From Mesostigma viride (Eukaryota; Streptophyta; Mesostigmatophyceae; Mesostigmatales; Mesostigmataceae), in assembly GCA_009746045.1 (NCBI GenBank), contig RPFO01000104.1:7473955-7537954 (forward strand): 64,000 bases of DNA, in the 5' to 3' direction. This document shows positions 45,595 to 53,893 of this stretch, piece after piece. The notes beneath the pieces were generated by a model that made no database searches, had not been told where the DNA came from, and was given only the letters and a program-made list of their open reading frames with translations. The translations under genes and the position numbers were made by a program. Positions within the stretch are counted from its first letter, which is position 1; every line of letters begins with the position of its first letter.

Positions 45595-45950
45595 ATATTT
45601 TGGGGCCATGGGGCCCCTGACCTCCGCCTTCTTCAAGGAGTGTTGCCGGCTCCGGGAGGACCGGCTGGACCTGGAGGGCCAGCGGGCCCCATGGTCGGCG
45701 CGGACCTGGACGTCATATTGGCGTCAGCGCTTGTCGGTGGCGCTGACTCGGGCCATGGCTGACATCATGCTCCGCCGTACGCGGGCTGATTTTGCGGTGC
45801 AGCAGGGCTATTAGGTTCCTCCCGTTAGGCGTTTCCATTGGTCTTATCGTAGTATAGAGCTTTGACATGGCTCTGTATATAGGTTTATAGCTGGGTGTTT
45901 GCTTTGGTTTGAGTGATTTCACTCTGCTGTAAGTAATTATATTTTTAAAA
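45595..45950 (+). pseudogene. Restriction-endonuclease LINE family B, 3' fragment
   Basis: It starts within TATATATATTTT then GGGGCCATGGGGCCCCTGAC. Its frame (45572-45814) encodes TSAFFKECCRLREDRLDLEG to RTRADFAVQQGY, followed by the family B 3' UTR ending at ATATATATAT. Confidence 0.8.
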
Positions 45951-45955
45951 TATAT

Positions 45956-46165
45956 ATATCAAGGAGACAACCGGCGCAGGCCAGAAATCGGGAGAATCCG
46001 GACCATGGTACAGCTCGATCCGGACCATGGTGTAGCTCGAGCCTGCCGTTATCTTGTCCGCGTGTTCGAGTCGTTCAGGATGATGAAGATGAATGGTGAT
46101 GGAAATGTGTATCCTTGTGCATTGAAATTATGGCTGGCTTACGTGTAGAGCGACTAGATGATATA
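45956..46165 (+). mobile_element. SINE-like fragment with an internal duplication
   Basis: It begins ATCAAGGAGACAACCGGCGC. The piece ATCCGGACCATGGTACAGCTCG / ATCCGGACCATGGTGTAGCTCG is doubled in tandem. It breaks off at GCGACTAGATGATATATATA, where a reversed family B tail scrap follows (46160-46200). Confidence 0.65.
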
Positions 46166-46214
46166 TATATTAAAAATATAATTACTTACAGCAGAGTAGA
46201 GTATATATATTTTA

Positions 46215-48548
46215 AACGGCCCCTCAGGCTGGCGCTACGAGCACCTCTCCGTGATGGCGGGCCATGGCGGGGCGACCGCACTCTTTGAGGCTGCCGCCGA
46301 CTTGGCCGCGGGGTCCCTGGCCCCCGCGGCGCGCCCTTGGCTGGCTGGGGCACGCCTCATTGCCCTCCTGAAAGACGACGTCCCCCCGCCTGCTGGCCGC
46401 GTTCGTCCCATTGCTTGCGGCGAGGTCCTACGCAAGCTGGTGAGTAAGGTCATTTGTCGCCAAAAGGCCCCCGAGTTTCGCGCCTACTTCTGCCCCAACC
46501 GGAGTGATACTGAGGAGTCCGTCGCGGCCCAGCTTGGCGTCGCCACCAAAGGGGGCAGCGACATCATCGTGCACACAGTTCAGGCCTACCTCGAGACGCA
46601 TCCGACCCATGTGGCGCTGAAGGTGGATTGCCACAATGCGTTCAATGCTGTCACCAAGGCTAGCATCTTTGAGGCCGTCGGCGAGGCGTTCCCTGACCTT
46701 CTTGCGTGGACAGCAGCCTGCTACGGCGAACCCACTCAACTCTCCTTCCTCATGGAGGATGGGACGTTCGCCGACATCGCTTCCCGCACGGGAACCCAGC
46801 AAGGTGACCCCCTCGGCCCCTTTTACCTGTCTGCCCCGCTGCACAAGGCTCTCCAAGGTGTCCACGCTGCGCACCCGGATGTCGTGCTCCTCGCCTATAT
46901 GGACGATATCCATGCCCTTGGCCCGGCCGACGCTGTGGTTGCCGCCCTGGCTGCCCTTGAAGTGGCCATGGCGGCCATCAACCTTCGGCTCACCCTCCCC
47001 AAGTGTGCAGTCTTTTCGCCCCAGGGGGACTGCTCTGGCTTCCCCGCGGCTATCCCGGGGGCATTGGCGCGGGCGCGTGGTTTCTCGTGCCTGGGCGTCC
47101 CTGTGGGTGACCCTGACTACGTCGAAGAGGAGCTCCGGGCCACCGTGGAACAGCGCACCCATGTCCTCGAGACTTGGGCGCGCCTCAAGGACCCCCAGAC
47201 CAAAGGGCTCCTCCTGTGGTTTTGCGCCCACCCGCGGGTGGTTCACTGGCTCCGTGGCGCTCCCCCCCACTTGGTGCGGCTTGCCGCGGAAGGCCATGAC
47301 GAGCGCATTCAGGCCGCCTTGCAGGTGCTCCTCCCCGGCCCTAGCCTGCCAGCTCACTCCATGCGCTTGGCCACCCTCCCCTGCCGCATGGGCGGGTGTG
47401 GGCTCACCCGCGCCGCCCGCCTCGCCCCCGCCGCCTTCCTTGGCTCTGTTGCTCAGGCCTGGGCGGAGATCCGCCGGTTGGTCCCCAGCGCCGTCAGCGC
47501 CATTCCCGACTTGGTCACCCCATCCCCCTTCCCCTTTGTGCAGGCTGTGCAGGATTCTTACCTCGGGATCCAGCAGGCTTGCGACCTCGTCCGCCCCGCT
47601 CAGGCCGTCCACCGTCGCCTGCCCCGGGGCACGCCCGGCGTGTCCACTGTCGTCAGTCCTAGTGTCTTCCCTGCCTGCGTTCATGAAAAACAACAAAAGA
47701 CCTACGCGGGTATACTACACTGTGCCGACTGGATGGGTCTGCATGCGAGCTTGAACGATCAGGGGAAGGCTTGGCTTCACTCCGTTTCCCTTGAGGGGAG
47801 CGTGGGGTCCGCATTCCTGCGCGCCCTCCCCATGAGCCCTTTGTTCACACTGGTTCCGGCCCTTTACGCCATCGCTCTCCGCCACCAGCTCTTTGCCCCG
47901 CAACCTCTCATCACGGCGGGTGCGTCCTGCGGCAGCTGCGGGCTTGCTCTGGATACTACTGGGACGCACTACATCGCGTGCATGGGTGGCCAGCAGAACC
48001 AGAACTGGTTCCTCTATCTCCATACCGCTCTCCTCCGGGTGGTGTGTGCCATGGTTCGGTCGGTCTTTCCCCACTCCACCATCAAGTGCGAGGACGCGGA
48101 TGGGGCCGCCCTCTACTCACCCAACCACCGCCCCGACATTACCGTGCTTGACTACGACGGGCAGGGTTGCCACCTGCTCATCGATGTCTCCGTGGCTCGG
48201 CCGCTTTCCGGTCGCCACATCCTCCGGGCGGCTGTGGATGCCGGCGCTGCTGCCGCTGTGGCTGAGCGCGACAAGTTTGCCTCCTACGGCAATGTGGGGC
48301 CCCACCGGGTCATCCCCTTTGTCCTTGAGGAGTTCGGGGCCATGGGCCCCAAGACAGCGGAGTTTTTCCACGAGTGCTGCCAGCGCCGTGAAGACCGCCT
48401 CGACCTCGAGGGTCAGACCGCCCCGTGGTCGGCCCGCACGTGGTCCTCGTATTGGCGGCAGCGTCTGTCACTCGCCCTCACTCGCACCGTGGCTGATGTG
48501 TTATTCCGCCGCACCCGGGCCGACTTTGTCGCGACCCATGCGGTCTAG
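46215..48548 (+). CDS. Restriction-endonuclease LINE family A: RT plus endonuclease, 5'-truncated
   Basis: The open frame enters from a (TA)n junction at about 46211 with GPSGWRYEHLSVMAGHGGAT and runs about 777 codons without a stop. Visible parts: RPIACGEVLRKLVSKVI (finger), HVALKVDCHNAFNAV (motif A), TGTQQGDPLGPFYL (motif B), LLAYMDDIHALG (catalytic Y-M-D-D), a thumb region, CGSCGLALDTTGTHYIACM zinc cluster, NHRPDITVLDYDGQGCHLL and IDVSVARP (restriction-like endonuclease), ending FRRTRADFVATHAV. Placing the endonuclease after the RT is typical of site-specific non-LTR elements such as R2, CRE, NeSL and HERO. The N-terminal DNA-binding part is lost, so this copy cannot be autonomous, yet the frame is intact and probably recent. 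Its 3' UTR ends CTCAATGAATATATAT near 48765. Confidence 0.88.
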   Translation, partial: NGPSGWRYEHLSVMAGHGGATALFEAAADLAAGSLAPAARPWLAGARLIALLKDDVPPPAGRVRPIACGEVLRKLVSKVICRQKAPEFRAYFCPNRSDTEESVAAQLGVATKGGSDIIVHTVQAYLETHPTHVALKVDCHNAFNAVTKASIFEAVGEAFPDLLAWTAACYGEPTQLSFLMEDGTFADIASRTGTQQGDPLGPFYLSAPLHKALQGVHAAHPDVVLLAYMDDIHALGPADAVVAALAALEVAMAAINLRLTLPKCAVFSPQGDCSGFPAAIPGALARARGFSCLGVPVGDPDYVEEELRATVEQRTHVLETWARLKDPQTKGLLLWFCAHPRVVHWLRGAPPHLVRLAAEGHDERIQAALQVLLPGPSLPAHSMRLATLPCRMGGCGLTRAARLAPAAFLGSVAQAWAEIRRLVPSAVSAIPDLVTPSPFPFVQAVQDSYLGIQQACDLVRPAQAVHRRLPRGTPGVSTVVSPSVFPACVHEKQQKTYAGILHCADWMGLHASLNDQGKAWLHSVSLEGSVGSAFLRALPMSPLFTLVPALYAIALRHQLFAPQPLITAGASCGSCGLALDTTGTHYIACMGGQQNQNWFLYLHTALLRVVCAMVRSVFPHSTIKCEDADGAALYSPNHRPDITVLDYDGQGCHLLIDVSVARPLSGRHILRAAVDAGAAAAVAERDKFASYGNVGPHRVIPFVLEEFGAMGPKTAEFFHECCQRREDRLDLEGQTAPWSARTWSSYWRQRLSLALTRTVADVLFRRTRADFVATHAV

Positions 48549-48765
48549 ATCCCTTCCAGGCCTGCATGGTGGGCCGGCAGCGCTGTTGCTGCGTGTAGTT
48601 TTGTGATGTATAGTTAGTTGTACCTTGTGCCGCTGGCGTGATCCTTGGATGTCTGTGTCAGATTACTATTAATTTCTTCAGGGTTATTCTCCCAGTTATC
48701 GGGTTTTTCCTTATGTTGCATGCCTATCTCACCTCCGTAATCTATCATTCTCAATGAATATATAT
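48549..48765 (+). other. 3' UTR and terminus of family A LINE
   Basis: GCCTGCATGGTGGGCCGGCA, GTGATGTATAGTTAGTTGTA, CTGGCGTGATCCTTGGATGT and CACCTCCGTAATCTATCATT lead to CTCAATGAATATATATTATA. The last 25 bases recur at every TA junction in 44445-51230. Confidence 0.8.
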
Positions 48766-48769
48766 TATA

Positions 48770-48842
48770 AAAATATAATAACTTACAGCAGAGTGAAATC
48801 ACTCAAACCAAAGCAAACGCCCAGCTATAAACCTAGAGTATA
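48770..48842 (-). mobile_element. Family B LINE tail scrap, reversed
   Basis: TAATAACTTACAGCAGAGTG to CCCAGCTATAAACCTAGAG is the reverse of the family B 3' terminus and is flanked by TA runs. It is about 70 bases long. Confidence 0.7.
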
Positions 48843-48844
48843 TA

Positions 48845-49530
48845 TTGGTATTTGTATTTGCACACTGTCCTCCTGACGGTGGTGCTCGCCATGGTTCGGT
48901 CGGTTTTCCCCCACGCGAACATCCGGTCCGAGGATCGATGCGGATGCATTACAATGCGCTGCCTTCCATTCCCCCAATCACCGGCTTGACATCGTGGTGC
49001 TGGACTTTGAGGGTGGTGGCCGGCATCTGCTTATTGACGTTTCGGTGGCGCGGCCCTTGGCTCTTAGCCACGTGGCTGGGGCCTCCCTCACGGCAGGTTA
49101 CACGGCGGACCGGGCGGAGCGGGCCAAGCTCCTGGCCTACGGCGACGTCGGGCACCATCGTGTGGTGCCCTTTGTCCTGGAGGAGTTTGGGGCCATGGGG
49201 CCCCTGACCTCCGCCTTCTTCAAGGAGTGTTGCCGGCTCCGGGAGGACCGGCTGGACCTGGAGGGCCAGCGGGCCCCATGGTCGGCGCGGACCTGCACGT
49301 CATATTGGCGTCAGCGCTTGTCGGTGGCGCTGACTCGGGCCATGGCTGACATCATGCTCCGCCGTACGCGGGCTGATTTTGCGGTGCAGCAAGGCTATTA
49401 GGTTCCTCCCGTTAGGATTTTCCATTGGTCTTATCGTAGTATAGAGCTTTGACATGGCTCTGTATATAGGTTTATAGCTGGGCGTTTGCTTTGGTTTGAG
49501 TGATTTCACTCTGCTGTAAGTAATTATATT
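48845..49530 (+). pseudogene. Restriction-endonuclease LINE family B, 5'-truncated copy
   Basis: It begins TATATATTGGTATTTGTATT. The endonuclease region is split by a frame change near 48945 (ANIRSEDRCGCIT); from 48994 an intact frame encodes LDFEGGGRHLLIDVSVARP through RTRADFAVQQGY to the stop at 49401. The 3' UTR ends TAAGTAATTATATTTTTATA. Confidence 0.8.
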
Positions 49531-49534
49531 TTTA

Positions 49535-51225
49535 TAACATATATATTCATTGAGAATGATAGATTACGGAGGTGAGATAGGCATGCAACATAAGGAAAAA
49601 CCCGATAACTGGGAGAATAACCCTGAAGAAATTAATAGTAATCTGACACAGACATCCAAGGATCACGCCAGCGGCACAAGGTACAAGTCCAGAGTTCCAT
49701 TATACGGCGTATTATACGGTATTATACGGTATAATACGCGTTATACAAGGTCGAGCGGATAATTTTTATCCGTTTTATACGATTTGCGTATTTTTACGTA
49801 TAATACGGCGAATAATTCGTATAAGCGCGCGTATAATGGGGTTTTCGCGCTCATCCGAGGTCCGGCAGCCAAATTTTTCGGGCGGGAACTAAGGCGGGAA
49901 TGCAAGGGAACTTAGAAACACTACGGAAACCATCCACTGGTTGACATTTGGCGACCGTGAGACACAAGGATCTTACAAGCAAGCTACACTGTAGCATGGC
50001 AAGTTGGCAACCCAAGTTGGCAACCCTCCATGCTGTTTAGGTCTCTGCCCTTGCCTCTCGGGCAGCCATGCACCGAATATTAATGTAAGTCATACAGAAA
50101 ACTGACTGGTACGAGAGCATGGCCGCTTTACATTTTCAATCTGTAGGCATGATCCTTAGGTCTTGAAAAGCTTATATCCTTGGCCAGGCAACGTTTGGAT
50201 GTGCGCAGATATGTCTCGACCTTCTGCTCGATGCGGCAACCTCGTTTCAGCAACCAGGTGGCGACCGTGCATGTGCTAACTGTTGATAGGCGGGAAATGC
50301 TCCTACATTTGAACGCGGATAGATGTTTCACGTTATTCCTTACATGATTTATAAGCGACGACGGCCAGGAAAGGCTCGCAGCTACGTCCATCAGGTGGGC
50401 ATGCTGGCTCCGTCAAGAAAGGTAATATGCGGTTTTGATCTGGTACGTGCTATCCTGTTCACGTGTTCATTGTACTGTATCAAGTTGTTGGGTGGATTGT
50501 AAAATAATCGTAGACCTGTAATGGAGGTTTTCTGCTTGTCTTTTGGTTGCTTTACTGCCTCTACGCATTATTGGCTCGTGATGGTTGGGGAATACCACTA
50601 CGACATGCAGATTTTGGACCAGATTTATCTGCTATTAGCTTATGCTTCATCGAAAGCAGTGACGTAGTGCTTGGCATTGTTTATAAATATGATAAGCTTG
50701 ATAACGCGATGTTTTTTCTTGCTAAAAACATCTCGAAACAAGTGGTTTTCTGGCCAGATCTAGCCACTATTTCTTGTTTTGCTCGCCAAAGTCAGCCTTC
50801 TTCTTGTGTGCTCCTCATGCATACAAGAAACATGGAGATGCCCAGGACCTGCTTGCATGGAAGCATAGCCATCTTACTTCTTTTGCTTTTTTCATCTTTC
50901 CATTTCATTTGGCGTTGTTTTTTAGGCTATAATGCATAGGTAATCTAGCTCCTCGTGAACCCCGTTTTACACGTCCAGTGTTCCCAAGCACTGCTGAGCA
51001 GTGGCAACCCATGTATCATGTGTAATTTAGTGTCAGAAACATGTGGACTGCTTGAAATGATATCAAAATGCATGAAACAACCCCAAAAACGATTAAATCC
51101 AGTATTTGCGTATAATTTCCGGATAATACCGTATTATACCGTATTATCCATTATACGGACCCCGCGCGTATAACCGCGTATTGCGTATAATGGAACTCTG
51201 GGTACAACTAACTAGACATCACAAC
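49535..51225 (-). mobile_element. Family A tail copy interrupted by the hAT-like element
   Basis: 49535-49688 (ATATATATTCATTGAGAATG to GGCACAAGGTACAA) and 51202-51225 (GTACAACTAACTAGACATCA) are two halves of one reversed family A 3' end of about 175 bases, flanked by TA runs. The intact arrangement is seen at 45060-45085. Confidence 0.85.
49689..51201. mobile_element. hAT-like DNA transposon, 1,513 bp, nested in a LINE tail
   Basis: The terminal inverted repeats CCAGAGTTCCATTATACG (left) and CGTATAATGGAACTCTGG (right) are perfect over 18 bases. The flanking octamers GTACAAGT (49681-49688) and GTACAACT (51202-51209) match 7/8, as expected for hAT 8-base target duplications. Subterminal regions are dense in GTATTATAC/GTATAATAC palindromes. 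No transposase is recognised; the largest internal frames (50128-50391 minus, 50547-50939 plus) match nothing I know. It is probably non-autonomous. Confidence 0.85.
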
Positions 51226-51227
51226 AT

Positions 51228-51900
51228 ATATATGCACACTGTCCTCCTGACGGTGGTGCTCGCCATGGTTCGGTCGGTTTTCCCCCACGCGAACATCCGG
51301 TCCGAGGATCGATGCGGATGGCGCTGCCTTCTATTCCCCCAACCACCGGCCTGACATCGTGGTGCTGGACTTTGAGGGGGGTGGCCGGCATCTGCTTATT
51401 GACGTTAATTCGGTGGCGCGGCCCTTGGCTCTTAGCCACGTGGCTGGGGCCTCCCTCACGGCAGGTTACACGGCGGACCGGGCGGAGCGGGCCAAGCTCC
51501 TGGCCTACGGCGACGTCGGGCACCATCGTGTGGTGCCCTTTGTCCTGGAGGAGTTTGGGGCCATGGGGCCCCTGACCTCCGCCTTCTTCAAGGAGTGTTG
51601 CCGGCTCCGGGAGGACCGGCTGGACCTGGAGGGCCAGCGGGCCCCATGGTCGGCGCGGACCTGGACACGTGTCATATTGGCGTCAGCGCTTGTCGGTGGC
51701 GCTGACTCGGGCCATGGCTGACATCATGCTCCGCCGTACGCGGGCTGATTTTGCGGTGCAGCAGGGCTATTAGGTTCCTCCCGTTAGGAGTATCCATTGG
51801 TCTTATCGTAGAGAGCTTTGACATGGCTCTGTATATAGGTTTATAGCTGGGCGTTTGCTTTGGTTTGAGTGATTTCACTCTGCTGTAAGTAATTATATAT
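51228..51900 (+). pseudogene. Restriction-endonuclease LINE family B, another truncated copy
   Basis: It follows ACATATATATGCACACTGTC and carries the endonuclease region with LDFEGGGRHLLIDVNSVARP (one inserted codon, TAA-T shifted by three bases) and an added four-base change near 51663 that breaks the last exon frame. The 3' UTR ends TAAGTAATTATATATTAAAT. Confidence 0.8.
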
Positions 51901-51934
51901 TAAATATATATCAAGGAGAAAATTTAATATATAT

Positions 51935-53893
51935 ATATATGCAATTCACGAGCCACGAGGTAGCCATGGCTGACGGCGGCGCTCATAACTTTCACGTTTG
52001 AGCACCGAATTTAGTCGTGAATATCACAATCGCTTCGTCTTTCTAAGACGCACATGCTGATATAATTTTCCGACGCTAAATATTACGCAATATACGATGA
52101 GCAAACGCCCATCGACGCAACGCAGCCTGACGGCTGCGCTCGGCAATGAAAATACGTCTGCAGCTCCGGCTGCAGCTTCGCCATCAGGGCCGGAAGGCAG
52201 TGGTGACACTAGTCGCGCACTGGTGGCCGCCCAGCACCCTCCCGGGCTTCCTGCCTCGCCATCGGCCTCGCCAGACCCTAAACGCAGCCGCTCATCCTTT
52301 CCCCGCGAACCGCGTTTCAAGCTAAAAACCTTCAATGTCGACGATTACGACTGGTACAACATTGCCCCGTGCACTGCTCTGGAGTGCATTTTCTACGGGG
52401 ATTACGCCTCGCTCCTTGAGCTGTGCCTCCACCTCCACAGCATCAATCGCCTTCTCGAGCCAAATGGCCGCAGGCTTCAAAGCCGAGATCTGCTGCTGAC
52501 GGGCCTCCACTACAACCGGCCTGACCTTCAGCACCTGATTCTCTGCTCACTCCTCAAGAAGTCTGACGGCGAGATCTGGGCCCCCACCATCGCCGCAGCC
52601 ACATTCCGTTCCATCCTCACGGAAGCCTTCCAGCAGCACGTGACCCCCCTTGCCGCAGATGTGGCGGCAATGGGCGGCACGCTGGCTACTGAGCTCCCTC
52701 ACATCTCCACCACCGTCACCTCCACCTCCACCCTCCTCGCCTCCACCTCCACTGCCACCTCCACCTCCACCGCCGACATCAAAGCCCAGCTCCTCGACAT
52801 CGACCAGCGTCTTCAGAACAATGCCATCGCTATCGAGGTCCTGCAGAACACCGCAGGCCTCACCGCCCAGGCAGTGAAGGACATTGCCGCCACGCCAGCC
52901 CCGGCTGGCCTGGCCGGCGATGCTCCTCCCATCACCACCTGGGCGGACATGCTTAAGCAACACACCACCTCCACCACCTCCGCCGTCGCAGCCCAGCTTC
53001 AACGGCAGACGCTTGACCTCCGCGAGGAGGCCGAGCTCGCCAAGTGCAGCCTCAACGTCATTGTCAAGAATCTCAAGATGGAGGAAGGTGAGAATTCCGA
53101 GAAGCTTGCGCGTGCTTTTGAGAGAGAAATCCTTGATCGCATGGGCCTTACTGGTGAGATCGAGCTGGCCGCCCACCGCCTTCCCCGCGCGCGGGGTAAG
53201 GCAGGGCCGCCCCCGCTCCTTCTCACCTTTAAGACCCCGGCGGACAAGATTTCTTTTCTCAGACGCCGCAAGCGGCTCGAGAAGACTCTCTTCACCCTTG
53301 ACGACGACTTGACCCTGGCGCAGCAACAACGGCGACGGGAGCTATGGCCGACCTACCTCCAGCTCCGGCAGACCAAGGCGGGGCAGCCGGTGTACTGGAA
53401 GGGGGCGGCCATCTACGTCGGCCACAAGCCCTGGCAGGCGACCCCCTCGACCACCGCGGCCCCAGCGACTCCAGACGCCCCAGCTTAGGGGAATACAGCA
53501 GTAGTAGTGTAGACTAGATAGACCGTGGCCATGTACATGTACGCCTCTTAGAGGCCCTATCCCAGCTAAGCCACGCGCTTTATTTAATCGTGTACATGTG
53601 TGCCTATGATGAGCCACACTCCAGATGATGCCTAGCTTTATTTAGTTATGCTGTGCCCATGCAGGGAGTAGCTCTCTGCTGAGACGCCATGCCCTAGCTT
53701 CTTTGTATAGCTATGCTGATCTTCCCCCCCATGACAGGCTCCCCCTTCGCTGAGCATAGCTTGAAGATCATGGGGATGCACGTGCCCTGGTGCACCTAGA
53801 GCAAGGGTCCTTTACATCCCCACCCTTGCAGGAAGTAGCTTAGGATGTATGATAGGCCATATGCCCCCCCTCTCAAGGGCTATTGAATTGAAT
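51935..53893 (+). mobile_element. ORF1-only LINE element, copy 1
   Basis: It starts at GCAATTCACGAGCCACGAGG directly after (TA)n. The 5' UTR includes AATCGCTTCGTCTTTCTAAG. After ORF1 the 3' UTR contains GCAAGGGTCCTTTACATCCC, GGAAGTAGCTTAGGATGTAT and ends CTCTCAAGGGCTAT at the AATTG-type tail of copy 2. Its last 30 bases before the tail are missing relative to copy 2. Confidence 0.75.
52097..53488 (+). CDS. L1-type ORF1 protein, copy 1
   Basis: 463 residues. 1-70 is Ala/Pro/Ser-rich; 70-175 is a unique segment (FNVDDYDWYNIAPCTALECI); 185-230 is Ser/Thr-rich; 230-325 is helical with QAVKDIAATPAPAGLAGDAP. The C-terminal half follows the L1 ORF1 (Transposase_22) plan: KCSLNVIVKNLKMEEGENSE, IELAAHRLPRARGKAGPPPL, LLTFKTPADKISFLRRRKRL, DDDLTLAQQQRRRELWPTYL and GQPVYWKGAAIYVG. 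Such proteins bind element RNA and act as chaperones in cis for retrotransposition. There is no ORF2 downstream. The frame is intact. Confidence 0.85.
   Translation: MSKRPSTQRSLTAALGNENTSAAPAAASPSGPEGSGDTSRALVAAQHPPGLPASPSASPDPKRSRSSFPREPRFKLKTFNVDDYDWYNIAPCTALECIFYGDYASLLELCLHLHSINRLLEPNGRRLQSRDLLLTGLHYNRPDLQHLILCSLLKKSDGEIWAPTIAAATFRSILTEAFQQHVTPLAADVAAMGGTLATELPHISTTVTSTSTLLASTSTATSTSTADIKAQLLDIDQRLQNNAIAIEVLQNTAGLTAQAVKDIAATPAPAGLAGDAPPITTWADMLKQHTTSTTSAVAAQLQRQTLDLREEAELAKCSLNVIVKNLKMEEGENSEKLARAFEREILDRMGLTGEIELAAHRLPRARGKAGPPPLLLTFKTPADKISFLRRRKRLEKTLFTLDDDLTLAQQQRRRELWPTYLQLRQTKAGQPVYWKGAAIYVGHKPWQATPSTTAAPATPDAPA

Noticed and set aside
46428-47754. Minus-strand 422-residue and alternate-frame 372-residue ORFs over the family A LINE
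   Set aside because: Shadows of the RT frame, which alone contains the catalytic YMDD and endonuclease motifs.
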